DNA of 64,000 bases, from positions 1-64,000 of the forward strand of contig JAFLTQ010000007.1 in the NCBI GenBank assembly GCA_022510385.1. Reading direction: 5' to 3'. Shown piece after piece: positions 18,585 through 28,100 of this stretch. A program made the position numbers and the translations under genes. How positions within the stretch are numbered: position 1 is the stretch's first letter; each line of letters begins with the position of its first letter. The notes under the pieces are model-generated. The model did not search any database, had not been told where the DNA came from, and saw only the letters and a program-made list of their open reading frames with translations. The stretch comes from Muribaculaceae bacterium (lineage in GTDB: Bacteria > Bacteroidota > Bacteroidia > Bacteroidales > Muribaculaceae).

Positions 18585-20165
18585 TCACAGCTCCGATACA
18601 TCTATGACGAAACGGCTTCCGGTGTCCGGAGCTATCTTTAATCCGAGCTTATTCTGATTCTTTATCCATTTCAGGATAGGAACAGACACCTCTTCATCGC
18701 TTACCCATATTTTTCTATGGTTGGCCAAGCTCACAAGATCATCATTCCCTTCGGCCACATAATCTATGGTAGCTACAATATACTCCTTTTCAGGCTGCAT
18801 TTCCTCGTCATTTATGATAACTCTCTTCAGAATGCCATCTGAATTTGTCACAACCCGGACATTTTCACTCACTGCCTCTCCTCCTTTTAAAGCACTTATT
18901 TTCATGGCCTCGATAATATCTTTTCCTTGGATGCCTACTATCACTAAATGATTCGAGAAGGGATAGGTTGATAAAATCTGGCCCTCTGTAATTGCTCCTT
19001 TTGGCATCTCATGTCGTATACCTCCAACATTCATTATCGCCATATCAATATCAGGGAAGTCTATGCCTAAGTTCTGAAGGGAATCAGCTATCCCCCTACT
19101 TATTTTATATGCTATATCAGCTGTAAGATTTGCTAATCCTCCGGTTTTCTCTTTTGGCAAATCATACTCTGAACAAGCTATCACAACATTATTAACAGAA
19201 TCAACCACTGCCCGATAAGGTTTGATAAATTCCGTTATCCTTTTATCAAATAAATCCGGAGAGAATCTATCTGTGACCGGTATAAGCTCATACTCATTCT
19301 CCTCTCCACTTTTTAAAGGGAGTTGGTCAAGATCAATAGTAAGTTTACCAATAAATCTGCCCTGTTTACCGGTTTGCACTACTCTTACATTTTTCCCGAC
19401 TTTATTTTCTATAAGTGATGGTGTCACATCAGGAGTCTGTGGATCTATTAGCGTATGGGAATGACCTCCTATTATCAGATCTATGTCTTCACTCGATTGG
19501 GCCAAATCAATATCTGATGTTTTCTCATTACCAACTGTATATCCTATATGAGTGACAGCTACAACAATGTCACATCCTTCCTCTTTCTTAAGAATATTAG
19601 CCAATTCATTAGCTGTCGGAATTATCTCTTTAAATTTTCCGGATATATTTTTTGTTGCTATGATACTCGTCGGATCAATATTCAAACCGATAATACCAAT
19701 TTTCTTCCCATCAATTTCCTTAATAGTGTAGGGCCTGAAAACACCCTCAAGTTCTGTACCGCTGAAATCATAATTTGCGGAAAGTGGAATTCCTTTTGTC
19801 TGTTTATAATATTTTGCAAGTGATTGCATTCCATTATCAAACTCATGATTCCCTAATACTCTTATGTCATAACCCAGCATATCCATAAGAGGGTATTCCA
19901 CTTCCCCATGGAAATATTTAAAAAAGAGTGTTCCCTGCACAATATCACCTGCATCTATCAGTAAAACATTTTTTTCTGCATTTTTCACAGAGTCGATAAT
20001 CACTTTGCGTTGCAACACTCCTCCGGTGCCATCCGAAAGCGGATCAATGGTTGAATGAGTATCGTTAGTGTGTAGTATCACCAACTTCTCTGCAGGTGCA
20101 TTTAAGCAAAAAATGGCTGCCCCCAATAAAGGAAGCAGACATTTCATCTGGAATATTCTTGTCAT
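18585..20165 (-). CDS. 5'-nucleotidase / UshA-family metallophosphatase
   Basis: This exported enzyme of 526 residues has a signal peptide (about 1-25). The N-terminal dimetal phosphoesterase domain shows ILHTNDTHS (31-39), a GNHEFDNG loop and GGHSHTLI. The C-terminal 5'-nucleotidase domain (about 330-510) includes NVGGIR and a substrate loop. It should dephosphorylate nucleotides or nucleotide sugars in the periplasm. An internal start at residue 7 is also plausible. It lies 15 bp after gpmI. Confidence 0.88.
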   Translation of the reverse strand: MTRIFQMKCLLPLLGAAIFCLNAPAEKLVILHTNDTHSTIDPLSDGTGGVLQRKVIIDSVKNAEKNVLLIDAGDIVQGTLFFKYFHGEVEYPLMDMLGYDIRVLGNHEFDNGMQSLAKYYKQTKGIPLSANYDFSGTELEGVFRPYTIKEIDGKKIGIIGLNIDPTSIIATKNISGKFKEIIPTANELANILKKEEGCDIVVAVTHIGYTVGNEKTSDIDLAQSSEDIDLIIGGHSHTLIDPQTPDVTPSLIENKVGKNVRVVQTGKQGRFIGKLTIDLDQLPLKSGEENEYELIPVTDRFSPDLFDKRITEFIKPYRAVVDSVNNVVIACSEYDLPKEKTGGLANLTADIAYKISRGIADSLQNLGIDFPDIDMAIMNVGGIRHEMPKGAITEGQILSTYPFSNHLVIVGIQGKDIIEAMKISALKGGEAVSENVRVVTNSDGILKRVIINDEEMQPEKEYIVATIDYVAEGNDDLVSLANHRKIWVSDEEVSVPILKWIKNQNKLGLKIAPDTGSRFVIDVSEL

Positions 20166-20180
20166 CTTAAAAATGCATTC

Positions 20181-21689
20181 TTATTCTTGTATCAGGTTGT
20201 GTCCATCCATATCTCCAGGTTGTGGAAGATTCATTATATGAAGAATTGATGGTGCCACATCGGCAAGCTTTCCGTTTTCAACTTTTGCATTCTTATTACC
20301 GATATAAATGAATGGAACCGGATTCAAAGAGTGGGCTGTATTAGGCGAACCATCTTCATTAAGCACATAATCTGCGTTGCCATGGTCGGCTATTATAATG
20401 GCTTGATATCCGTGAGACTTTGCAGCTTCCACCACTTTCTCTACACATTTATCAAGAGCGGCCACTGCCTTTTGCACAGCTTCATAAACGCCGGTATGAC
20501 CTACCATGTCTCCGTTGGCGAAATTAACTACAATAAAATCATATTTTTCGCTGTCTATTGCATCCACAAGTTTTTCCGTAACTTCCGGCGCGCTCATTTC
20601 CGGCTGTAAATCATATGTCGCCACTTTCGGAGAGGGTACTAAGATTCGGTCTTCACCCTCAAATGGTTTCTCTCTTCCTCCGTTGAAAAAGAAAGTTACA
20701 TGAGCATATTTTTCTGTCTCAGCTATATGAAGCTGCTTCTTATTGTTATCTGAAAGATATTCAGCCAAAGTATTAGGAACGTCGGATTTTGCAAATAAAA
20801 TATGCACTCCTTTGAACGAATCGTCATAAGGTGTCATGCAATAGTATTGCAAATCAGGGATTGGATTCATACCATCTTCTGAATGTTGTGTCAAGACAAC
20901 AGTTAATTCTTTTGCACGGTCATTCCTATAATTAAAGAATATAACAACATGTCCGGCGCCTATTCTACCATCTACCTTATCATTTACTATAGGTTTCATG
21001 AATTCATCGGTAATGCCTTCAGAATAGTAATCTTCGAGAGTGGAGATAACATCATCGGTATGTTTCCCTTCTCCATAGACGAGCAAATTATATGCCTCTT
21101 TAAGTCGCTCCCATCTCTTATCACGATCCATTGCATAATAACGTCCAATGACAGAGGCGATAACTCCTGCACTTTTTTCACAGTGACCCTTTATCTCTCT
21201 AAGGAAACCGGCACCACTTTTGGGATCTGTGTCTCGGCCGTCCATAAAACAATGAATAAACACGCGATTGAGATCATACGCCTTTGCAGTGTCACACAAC
21301 GCGTATAAATGATCAAGGCTGGAATGAACTCCGCCTGCAGAAGCCAGCCCCATGAAATGAATCGGAACATTGTGTTGTTTTGCATATTCAAATGCTGCTC
21401 TAACTTCCGGATTCTTGGCAAAAGATCCATCAGCTATTGCTCTATTGATCTTTACAAGATCTTGATAGACAACTCTCCCGGCACCTATATTCAGGTGTCC
21501 TACTTCCGAATTACCCATCTGGCCGTCAGGCAATCCGACATTTTCCCCGCTCGCCTGCAGTTGGGAGTGAGGATACTCTGCCATAAGTTTATCCATATAT
21601 GGGGTCGGAGTATTGAATATAGCATCCTCTTTACCATGATTCCCGATACCATATCCATCCAATATAATAAGCAATGCTTTGTTTGCCAT
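20181..21689 (-). CDS. gpmI: 2,3-bisphosphoglycerate-independent phosphoglycerate mutase
   Basis: This 502-residue glycolytic enzyme interconverts 3- and 2-phosphoglycerate and depends on Mn2+. ILDGYGIG near the N-terminus and IADHGNADY near the C-terminus hold metal ligands, and [12 protein letters not shown] holds the catalytic phospho-serine. The start is placed at 21689, where the conserved [10 protein letters not shown] begins, rather than the ATG at 21764. Confidence 0.95.
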   Translation of the reverse strand: MANKALLIILDGYGIGNHGKEDAIFNTPTPYMDKLMAEYPHSQLQASGENVGLPDGQMGNSEVGHLNIGAGRVVYQDLVKINRAIADGSFAKNPEVRAAFEYAKQHNVPIHFMGLASAGGVHSSLDHLYALCDTAKAYDLNRVFIHCFMDGRDTDPKSGAGFLREIKGHCEKSAGVIASVIGRYYAMDRDKRWERLKEAYNLLVYGEGKHTDDVISTLEDYYSEGITDEFMKPIVNDKVDGRIGAGHVVIFFNYRNDRAKELTVVLTQHSEDGMNPIPDLQYYCMTPYDDSFKGVHILFAKSDVPNTLAEYLSDNNKKQLHIAETEKYAHVTFFFNGGREKPFEGEDRILVPSPKVATYDLQPEMSAPEVTEKLVDAIDSEKYDFIVVNFANGDMVGHTGVYEAVQKAVAALDKCVEKVVEAAKSHGYQAIIIADHGNADYVLNEDGSPNTAHSLNPVPFIYIGNKNAKVENGKLADVAPSILHIMNLPQPGDMDGHNLIQE

Positions 21690-21789
21690 GTCTTTCAATT
21701 TTTTTAGTTCGCAGTTAGGGTTATATGTGTTGAACAAATTGAACCCTTCCTTAGTTGTATGCAAAAATAGTTAAATAAACTGAAAAGAA

Positions 21790-21820
21790 AAAATCCTGCC
21801 GATTGTGTTGACAGGATTTT
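21790..21820 (-). terminator. Intrinsic terminator of rplS
   Basis: AAAATCCTG (21790-21798) pairs with CAGGATTTT (21812-21820). On the minus strand a T-rich tail follows. It sits 20 bases after the rplS stop codon. Confidence 0.88.
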
Positions 21821-21839
21821 AATTTTCTTAAAAAGTTGT

Positions 21840-22208
21840 TTAAGCTTCTTCGGTTTTTTTCACGCGACGCTCTTTGATACGAGCTTTTTTACCGGTGAGA
21901 TTACGAAGGTAATAAAGTTTTGCACGACGCACTTTACCATACTTGGTAACAGTAACCGATTCAATAAAAGGAGAGTCCATCGGGAAAATTCTTTCCACTC
22001 CTATTCCATCAGAGATTTTACGAACTGTAAATCTTTTTTTGTCCTGGTTTCCACTAATGCGGATCACCACGCCACGATACTGCTGGATTCTCTCTTTGTT
22101 ACCCTCTTTGATTCTGTAGGCCACATTAACTGTGTCGCCCGGTCCGAAATCATCGAATTGCTTTTTGGGAGTTGCAAATGCCTCCTCTACTACTTTAATT
22201 AAGTCCAT
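21840..22208 (-). CDS. rplS: 50S ribosomal protein L19
   Basis: This protein of 122 residues has the typical L19 segments [38 protein letters not shown] sequence (here [16 protein letters not shown]) and [18 protein letters not shown]. It binds 23S rRNA at the 30S/50S interface. It is monocistronic, with its own promoter and terminator. Confidence 0.98.
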   Translation of the reverse strand: MDLIKVVEEAFATPKKQFDDFGPGDTVNVAYRIKEGNKERIQQYRGVVIRISGNQDKKRFTVRKISDGIGVERIFPMDSPFIESVTVTKYGKVRRAKLYYLRNLTGKKARIKERRVKKTEEA

Positions 22209-22314
22209 TGTTTTAAATAAATGAGGTTATGTTGGCAATTTAACAAGCTTCTTATCTTGCCAGAGATTGCGCAACGCGACTGCAAAATTAGTAAATTATT
22301 TTGATTTTACCAAA
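22209..22314 (-). promoter_or_regulatory. rplS promoter and structured leader
   Basis: On the minus strand the -33 TTTG (22314-22311) and -7 TAATTTTG (22290-22283) are 20 bases apart, a textbook Bacteroidales promoter. The roughly 65-base leader contains TGGCAA/TTGCCA (22262-22257 with 22238-22233) closing a hairpin upstream of the start codon. Autoregulatory L19 leaders are known in other phyla; whether this one binds L19 is inference. Confidence 0.65.
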
Positions 22315-22408
22315 GACACTGTAATTGTTAAATTCATATCACATTAATGAACGTTATTCAGAAATTCGTTTTTACGTAGCTCTGAATCTAAAAGGATATG
22401 CAATTTTA

Positions 22409-23449
22409 TTAGAAAAGTTCTGTGATATCCAATCCCAGATTAAGCATCACTGTTGCCGCCCCTTTATGAGGCATTGCAAAAGCAACCCCAGCTGATAAAG
22501 CTCTCACTTTGAAGCCGCCTCCTATAGAAAAACCGGAGAAGAAATTGCGTTGATATGCTGCCATATCGCTCGCTGTCTTATAGTTATACCCCAAATCTAA
22601 ATAGAATCTGTCACTCGGACTATATTCAATGCCAAATACGAGGTGTCGGAACAGATTACGAAAGAATCCTGAATTTGTTTCTTTAACTTCTCCCCCATCC
22701 TCATGCACATAATAAGGAAGACGCCATTTCGTCAGATGCCATGCCGTTATTGAAAAAGAGAATGATTCCTTGATGCCTTTTGTCAATCCTATTTGCACAT
22801 CAAATGGCATCCGGTCATAATGCTCTTCAAAGCGTTTTAACTGGCCTCCCATATTTTTTAAAACAAATCCTAAGGAGATCTCATGGTCATCATCATAATA
22901 GCATAGACCTAAATCTGCAGCCATTGCAAAAGCGCTGTATTGTTCGTAAGCGCTATATACCATTTTTACATTAATACCTCCTCGCAGCCTATATGTGAAA
23001 TCATGGGAATAGGTGCCCTCTAAAATTATATCCTGGGCAGTGAAATCTCCTATATAGGTACCATCTGTTTCATACCCTTTGAATGAACCATAGTTAAGAT
23101 AACGTATACCGGCAGCCCACGCTCCTCTTTCTCCTGCTGCCATACCATACCTTACACTCCCGAAATTTCCTCCGCTATAATAATGCATATAGCCTAATTT
23201 AAATTCCTTGTCATTTTCCGGTCCAATCAATGCCGGATTTTGGGACGCTAAATCGAGATCGGTATGAAGAGTGGAAACATTGGCTCCTCCTATTCCATAA
23301 ACATAGCTGGAACTTGGAATATTCAAGAAATCATAGGCCGTATTTCCCCCTTGAGCATAGAGTTTTGTCGAAATTTGAGGCAATATAAGTAAAAGCAGCA
23401 AAAGATATCTGCTGATTTGCGACCATAATGTTTGATGTCTTAACTTCAT
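22409..23449 (-). CDS. porQ: Type IX secretion system protein PorQ
   Basis: This exported outer-membrane beta-barrel protein has 346 residues and a signal peptide (ending TKLYAQ). The N-terminal segment YDFLNIPSSSYVYGIGG and SQNPALIGPE match PorQ, as does the run of aromatic-rich beta strands to the C-terminal LGLDITELF. PorQ is needed for export and surface attachment of T9SS cargo in Porphyromonas. Its presence agrees with the T9SS-like tail on the product at 4022-4471. Confidence 0.85.
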   Translation of the reverse strand: MKLRHQTLWSQISRYLLLLLLILPQISTKLYAQGGNTAYDFLNIPSSSYVYGIGGANVSTLHTDLDLASQNPALIGPENDKEFKLGYMHYYSGGNFGSVRYGMAAGERGAWAAGIRYLNYGSFKGYETDGTYIGDFTAQDIILEGTYSHDFTYRLRGGINVKMVYSAYEQYSAFAMAADLGLCYYDDDHEISLGFVLKNMGGQLKRFEEHYDRMPFDVQIGLTKGIKESFSFSITAWHLTKWRLPYYVHEDGGEVKETNSGFFRNLFRHLVFGIEYSPSDRFYLDLGYNYKTASDMAAYQRNFFSGFSIGGGFKVRALSAGVAFAMPHKGAATVMLNLGLDITELF

Positions 23450-23617
23450 TATTGTCTCGGTTAACCTATTTAATAACGGCTATTTCTTAAAACTATTGTC
23501 TAAGACTATTGAAAGAGGAGTCTTTTCAGATTAGGTGAAACGAACTATCCTCCATTTTCTTTTATTTCTTAACAAATGCAAAACTAATTTAAATAACTTA
23601 ATCAAATAGATGTTTTA

Positions 23618-23672
23618 TTTGGAAAAATTCGTTTAGAAAAATATATTTGCATTGTAAAAGGAGGTTCCTTAT
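23618..23672 (+). promoter_or_regulatory. Promoter and unusual Shine-Dalgarno of the TonB-domain gene
   Basis: TTTG (23618-23621) and TATATTTG (23642-23649) are exactly 20 bases apart. An AAGGAGG sequence (23658-23664) lies 8 bases before the ATG, a perfect Shine-Dalgarno rarely used in Bacteroidota. AAGGA can pair with the following TCCTT in a small hairpin that would hide it. Confidence 0.75.
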
Positions 23673-24113
23673 ATGATTATAAAACGGCTATCGATCCTAT
23701 TTTTAATCCTACTCGGTTTTTTCGCAACCGATATATATTCTCAAACATGTAAGGTTATGACAGCCCGAATGGCAAATGGGGGTCCTGTTTATACTGAAGT
23801 GTTTGAATATGACTATGTTGATGTCAAACCGGAATTCCCGGGAGGAGGAAAATCTCTTATTAATTTCGTTAATTCCAACCGCAACTATCCGGCTTTGGCC
23901 TACCAAATGGGTATAGAAGGAAGAGTGACTTGTGCTTTTGTGGTTAATCCGGATGGAAAAATATCAAATATTCAGTTGCTTCGTGGAGTTGAACCATCTC
24001 TTAATCAGGAAGCCATAAGAATAATTTCACTAATGCCACAATGGAAACCCGGCAAAATAAATGATACCCCGGTCCCTGTCAGAGTGGTTTGTTGTATTCC
24101 CTTCAGGAAATAG
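23673..24113 (+). CDS. TonB C-terminal domain protein
   Basis: This 146-residue protein has an N-terminal hydrophobic export signal or anchor (about 5-23) and a TonB C-terminal domain. The domain opens with PEFPGGGKSLINFVNSN, continues with YPALAYQMGIEGRV and VNPDGKISNIQLLRG, and ends with a final beta-strand WKPGKINDTPVPVRV. It lacks the long proline-rich spacer of classical TonB, so it may be a short energy-transducer paralogue or a periplasmic binding module rather than the main TonB. Confidence 0.85.
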   Translation: MIIKRLSILFLILLGFFATDIYSQTCKVMTARMANGGPVYTEVFEYDYVDVKPEFPGGGKSLINFVNSNRNYPALAYQMGIEGRVTCAFVVNPDGKISNIQLLRGVEPSLNQEAIRIISLMPQWKPGKINDTPVPVRVVCCIPFRK

Positions 24114-24139
24114 TAAAAAGGAAAAAATCAAAACATAAT

Positions 24140-24169
24140 AAAAGAGGAAGCCCTAAAACTTCCTCTTTT
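24140..24169. terminator. Bidirectional terminator between convergent genes
   Basis: A perfect 11-bp stem (24140-24150 with 24159-24169) has A-rich and T-rich flanks on both sides. It serves both the TonB-domain gene and the leftward PH-like gene. Confidence 0.88.
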
Positions 24170-24190
24170 TAAAATATGATTATTTTTTTA

Positions 24191-24748
24191 TTACTTCTTA
24201 AGTTTACTATTGATATAATCTGATAATTCCTTAGCATTTGAGCCACCAACAACATATTTGCGTCCATCCTTAAGTGTAATCAAAACTGTGTTGTCAGGTT
24301 TGCCGTAGTATGCAAAATAATCTCCGATTTTATCATCACGATATTTTCCCCATCTACCGAAGGATTTGATAGGAGTTGAACCAAATGCCTTACGATTAGG
24401 ATTTTTACAAACTTGATAAGGAGCTACGGATTCAATTTCCGACATTCTGATTCTCCTTGATTTCAACGGCCTACGTATTCTGACTTCATCATCATCTGCA
24501 TATACATCGATTGGTGTGTAGAAGAGAGTACAGATCCACCAGAAGAAAAGGATTCCGATTATAATCCAGAACCACCACCAACCTCCCCAGTTCCAGCCGC
24601 CGTTATTAACATAGTTGTTGGAATAATTATAATCACTCCATCCCCAGTCGGGCCAAAAACAGAAGAAACATAACACGCAAATAAGAATAAACCAAATTAT
24701 TGCGGTTCCTGAATAATCATCACTGTTGTAAGATATTCTCTGTCTCAT
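24191..24748 (-). CDS. Membrane protein with PH-like C-terminal domain, unknown function
   Basis: This 185-residue protein has two hydrophobic helices (about 14-33 and 56-75) separated by an Asn/Trp/Tyr/Gly-rich loop. A soluble C-terminal part (about 80-184) follows, whose pattern (YADDDEVRIRRPLKSRRIRMSEI, then VLITLKDGRKYVVGG) resembles a bacterial pleckstrin-homology fold. No function can be assigned. It is monocistronic. Confidence 0.7.
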   Translation of the reverse strand: MRQRISYNSDDYSGTAIIWFILICVLCFFCFWPDWGWSDYNYSNNYVNNGGWNWGGWWWFWIIIGILFFWWICTLFYTPIDVYADDDEVRIRRPLKSRRIRMSEIESVAPYQVCKNPNRKAFGSTPIKSFGRWGKYRDDKIGDYFAYYGKPDNTVLITLKDGRKYVVGGSNAKELSDYINSKLKK

Positions 24749-25014
24749 AGTTGTAATTTTTAATAAGATTAATTTTTTTAATTATTTTATATCTTATTAA
24801 CAAGCAACAATAACATTTGTTCAGTTCAATTCTTTCCTTTTAAAGAATTTATACCTTTAGACAGATTTTGCAAAATTAATCCTGCTTATCCGTAATCCTG
24901 CGCCGAAGATCGTAGTCAATAATCAAAAGAAATTTATTTTTTAGCAATTATAAAAAATAATTCTATGACATAAATAAGATCCTATTTCCCCTTCTTTATT
25001 TAAAAATCATATTC

Positions 25015-25326
25015 TTATATATCGTCATCGAAGACTCCATCTTCGTCGTATTCATCAAATTCATCATCTTCTTCCGAGACATCATCTTCCCATTCATCCT
25101 CAAATTGATCATCATCGAAGAGTCCTTCTTCATCAGATTCATCATATTCAATATCTTCTTCCGAATCATCATCTTCCCACTCATCCTCAAATTGATCATC
25201 ATCAAAGAGTCCCTCTTCATCGTGTTCTTCAAACTCATCATCTTCGTCTAAGAAATTTTCATCCGGCTCCTCTTCGAATTGATCATCGTCGAAAATTCCT
25301 TCTTCATCCCAATCGTTTAATGCCAT
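25015..25326 (-). CDS. Extremely acidic tandem-repeat protein
   Basis: This 103-residue protein is composed mostly of Asp, Glu and Phe. A 29-residue unit (about DEEGLFDDDQFEDEWEDD plus a variable linker) occurs three times and starts a fourth time at the C-terminus. At DNA level the period is 87 bp. It has no signal peptide or membrane helix, so it is probably cytoplasmic. A textbook promoter precedes it. Function unknown; a nucleic-acid mimic, a Ca2+-binding protein or a chaperone-like tail are possibilities without direct evidence. Confidence 0.7.
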   Translation of the reverse strand: MALNDWDEEGIFDDDQFEEEPDENFLDEDDEFEEHDEEGLFDDDQFEDEWEDDDSEEDIEYDESDEEGLFDDDQFEDEWEDDVSEEDDEFDEYDEDGVFDDDI

Positions 25327-25342
25327 ATCTTTGTTATTTTTT

Positions 25343-25374
25343 CAAATATAGATGAAGTTGGGAATAACAGCAAA
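25343..25374 (-). promoter_or_regulatory. Promoter of the acidic repeat gene
   Basis: On the minus strand, TTTG (25374-25371) and TATATTTG (25350-25343) are exactly 20 bases apart, 17 bases from the start codon. This supports the acidic reading frame as a real gene. Confidence 0.8.
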
Positions 25375-25791
25375 TTTTTGAAATAGAATTTAAAGAGACA
25401 ATATCGTTTATTTGTAATATTCTTTTTCGGTCACAATGAAAGTGAATTACTCTTCCCAATCCACCTTAAATAAAATTTCATAAGAGCTTTACAGCAACGC
25501 AAATTTAAGCCGGAAAACAACACAGATAATTTTATTTCATATAATTTTGCAGATGGAACGTAAAAAATTGATGTAATTTTTACGAGATAGTATAGGATTT
25601 CAATATTCTTTACGGTAGAGTTGGAAACTAATATCTGATGAATTCTTGACCATACTTTGGGAATTGATAAATTCAATTGGTTTGGCACAGTAAATAAAAG
25701 AATCCGACGTATCTTATATATAAGTCTGTTTTGTTTTATATTTTGCATTAAGATATTATGTCAGAATTGATAATAGAGCAGAAATAAGAAG
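25375..25791. other. AT-rich intergenic stretch without a supported gene
   Basis: About 420 bases separate the acidic repeat gene from the MFS gene. A minus-strand open frame of 105 codons (25431-25748) has no recognisable protein character. No RNA gene or clear repeat is seen. Confidence 0.5.
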
Positions 25792-25799
25792 TAATTTTG
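25792..25799 (+). promoter_or_regulatory. -7 element of the MFS operon (TAATTTTG)
   Basis: This matches TAnnTTTG 18 bases before the MFS start codon. An ATTG at 25766-25769 is a weak -33 at 22-base spacing. Confidence 0.55.
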
Positions 25800-25817
25800 C
25801 AATAAAATTATAATTGA

Positions 25818-27239
25818 ATGAAAATATCCACGCATAATATCAGACTAACTATCCATAGATATATTGCCATAGCCTCTGTACTTATAGTTTTGGCTATGAC
25901 AATGCTCGACGGCACATTAGTTAACGTTGCTTTGCCTATTCTTGCACAGGAATTTCATGTATCTGATTCAACCGCTGTATGGATTGTCACAATATATCAA
26001 CTTGTATTGACCATGCTTATGTTGCCCCTCTCTTATATCGGGGATCTATATAGTTATAAGAGAAATTATGTAATCGGGATAGCCATATTTACAATCGGAT
26101 CTGCCTTGTGTGCCTTTTCACAATCTTTCGGTATGATAATTGGAGCCAGAGCGATTCAAGGAATCGGAGCGGCTATGGCCACAAGTGTAAATGTAGCTTT
26201 AGTCAGACTTATCTATCCGCCTGAATTTTTAGGCCGGGGGTTGGCTGTAAATACGATGGTTATAGCAATTTCATCGGCTGCAGGGCCTTCCCTCGCCGGT
26301 ATCATTCTTTCATCTGCATCATGGCCTTGGCTTTTCTTGATAAATCTGCCATTAGGGATAGCGGCTTTCTTTATGGCTTATAAATACCTGCCTGACAATC
26401 CGCCTAAAGACCACAAGATCAAATTGGATTGGCTTAGTGGAGTAGCAAATATAATTGTTTTCGGAACCATATTCTATGCACTTGGAAATTTGGCTAATAT
26501 TCATGTGTTATGGGAAAACATACTTCTTATAGTTTCCGGAATAGTTGTCGGTATTTTCTATGTAAGGCATCTGCATGGACGAGAACTGCCAATGTTCCCG
26601 ATTGATCTTCTACACAACAAGTTATACAATCTTAGTGTGGTTACTTATACCTGCTCGTTCATAACCCAATGTATGGCTTTGATAGCTCTCCCGTTTCTTT
26701 TTCTTAACGGGTATGGGTTTTCAGAATTAACCACAGGATTATTGATGACTCCGTGGCCCTTGGCTACTATGGCAATATCTCCCTTTGCCGCACGGTTTAT
26801 AGAGAAACATAATGCCGGGGCTACTGCAGCTTTCGGAATGTTGGTTTATGCCATAGGGTTGAGTCTGCTTTTAATTGAACCGCCTGCAGGACCGGCGGCA
26901 GAATGGGACATTGCTTGGAAGATGGCTCTTTGTGGATTCGGCTTCGGGATTTTCCAGACACCTAATGTTTATGTGATGATTTCAGCCACTCCTGTGTCAA
27001 GATCGGGAGCTGCCGGCGGATTTCAAAGTACAGCACGTATGGGAGCACTCACATTTGGTGCGACATTGGTCACCCTAATCTTTGCGTGGCTATCGAATCC
27101 AACAGATGCAGGTCAGCTATCAAATGGAGCACCGGGTGTAAGAGTTTGTTTGATTGTTGCATTAGCGTTTGCAATTATAGCAGGTGTATTCAGTCTCAGC
27201 AGGGTAAAATCAATTTCCCTAAAGAACTCAATGACATAA
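25818..27239 (+). CDS. MFS transporter, DHA2 (EmrB/QacA-like) family
   Basis: This inner-membrane protein of 473 residues has about 14 helices. Motifs include DGTLVNVALPILAQEF (helix 1), the loop GDLYSYKRNY, GARAIQGIGAAM and the antiporter motif C region (AISSAAGPSLAGIIL). Family members are proton-driven drug exporters. It is the first gene of a possible operon, with the ADP-ribosylglycohydrolase starting 11 bp after its stop. Confidence 0.88.
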   Translation: MKISTHNIRLTIHRYIAIASVLIVLAMTMLDGTLVNVALPILAQEFHVSDSTAVWIVTIYQLVLTMLMLPLSYIGDLYSYKRNYVIGIAIFTIGSALCAFSQSFGMIIGARAIQGIGAAMATSVNVALVRLIYPPEFLGRGLAVNTMVIAISSAAGPSLAGIILSSASWPWLFLINLPLGIAAFFMAYKYLPDNPPKDHKIKLDWLSGVANIIVFGTIFYALGNLANIHVLWENILLIVSGIVVGIFYVRHLHGRELPMFPIDLLHNKLYNLSVVTYTCSFITQCMALIALPFLFLNGYGFSELTTGLLMTPWPLATMAISPFAARFIEKHNAGATAAFGMLVYAIGLSLLLIEPPAGPAAEWDIAWKMALCGFGFGIFQTPNVYVMISATPVSRSGAAGGFQSTARMGALTFGATLVTLIFAWLSNPTDAGQLSNGAPGVRVCLIVALAFAIIAGVFSLSRVKSISLKNSMT

Positions 27240-27250
27240 AATACAAAGTG

Positions 27251-28099
27251 ATGAAAAGATTTAAAAATAAAATATCTGAAAAAATTGAAATTATGAAAGA
27301 TAGATCTTTATCATTGATGGGAGCCATTTGTGGAGATATCATGGGGTCACCGTATGAATTTTGGAGAGCGAGGACAAAGAGATATGACTTCAATCCTTTC
27401 CCTCCCCGCGCGAGATTCACGGATGATACTGTTATGTCTATTGCCGAAGCCGACTGGATTATGAATGGAGGCGACTTATCAGGGGTAATGCAGAAATGGG
27501 GACATAAATACCCGAATGCCGGTTTTGGAGGAATGTTCAGGAAATGGCTGGAACAAGCAAATCCCGAACCTTACAACAGTTTTGGTAATGGATCAGCTAT
27601 GAGAGTTAGTCCTGTAGGTTGTGCGTTTGATACTTTGGAAGAAACTTTACAAAAAGCGAAGGAAAGTGCCGAGGTAAGTCACAATCATCCTGAAGGAATT
27701 AAAGGTGCACAAGCTACTGCTGCCGCTATATTCATGGCAAGGACAGGGAACTCCAAAGAAGAAATTAGAAATTATATTTCAGAAACTTTCGGTTATAATT
27801 TAAATCGGACTTGCGATGAAATAAGACCGGAATATAAATTTGACTCAACTTGCCAAGGGAGCGTGCCGGAATCAATAATCTGTTTTCTTGAAAGCAAAGA
27901 TTACGAAGATTGTGTGAGATTGGCAGTTTCAATGGGAGGAGACACTGATACAATGGGAGCGATCGCCGGAAGTATTGCAGCCGCCTATTATGGCGAGATA
28001 CCTGAAGAAATCCAAAATAAATGTTGGGACAAGTTGCCGGAAGATATTCGAAATATTATAGAAGATTTTAGGGAATTCACCCGGAGACAAACAACTTAA
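27251..28099 (+). CDS. ADP-ribosylglycohydrolase (DraG-like)
   Basis: This protein of about 282 residues hydrolyses ADP-ribose from modified proteins or related molecules using two Mg2+ ions. Metal-binding motifs are FTDDTVMSIAEA (early) and MGGDTDTMGAIAGSIAAAYYG (late), with GNGSAMRVSPVG in the middle. The start at 27251 or 27293 is preferred; an upstream in-frame ATG at 27086 lies inside the MFS gene. It is separated from the NUDIX gene by one base. Confidence 0.9.
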   Translation: MKRFKNKISEKIEIMKDRSLSLMGAICGDIMGSPYEFWRARTKRYDFNPFPPRARFTDDTVMSIAEADWIMNGGDLSGVMQKWGHKYPNAGFGGMFRKWLEQANPEPYNSFGNGSAMRVSPVGCAFDTLEETLQKAKESAEVSHNHPEGIKGAQATAAAIFMARTGNSKEEIRNYISETFGYNLNRTCDEIRPEYKFDSTCQGSVPESIICFLESKDYEDCVRLAVSMGGDTDTMGAIAGSIAAAYYGEIPEEIQNKCWDKLPEDIRNIIEDFREFTRRQTT

Positions 28100-28100
28100 T

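Noticed and set aside
24996..25241. Met/Lys-rich open frame overlapping the acidic repeat gene
   Set aside because: It is the frame-shifted shadow of the repeats; the acidic frame has the promoter and start in the right place.
25431..25748. 105-codon minus-strand frame
   Set aside because: No domain, no credible composition and no promoter; treated as a chance frame in AT-rich DNA.
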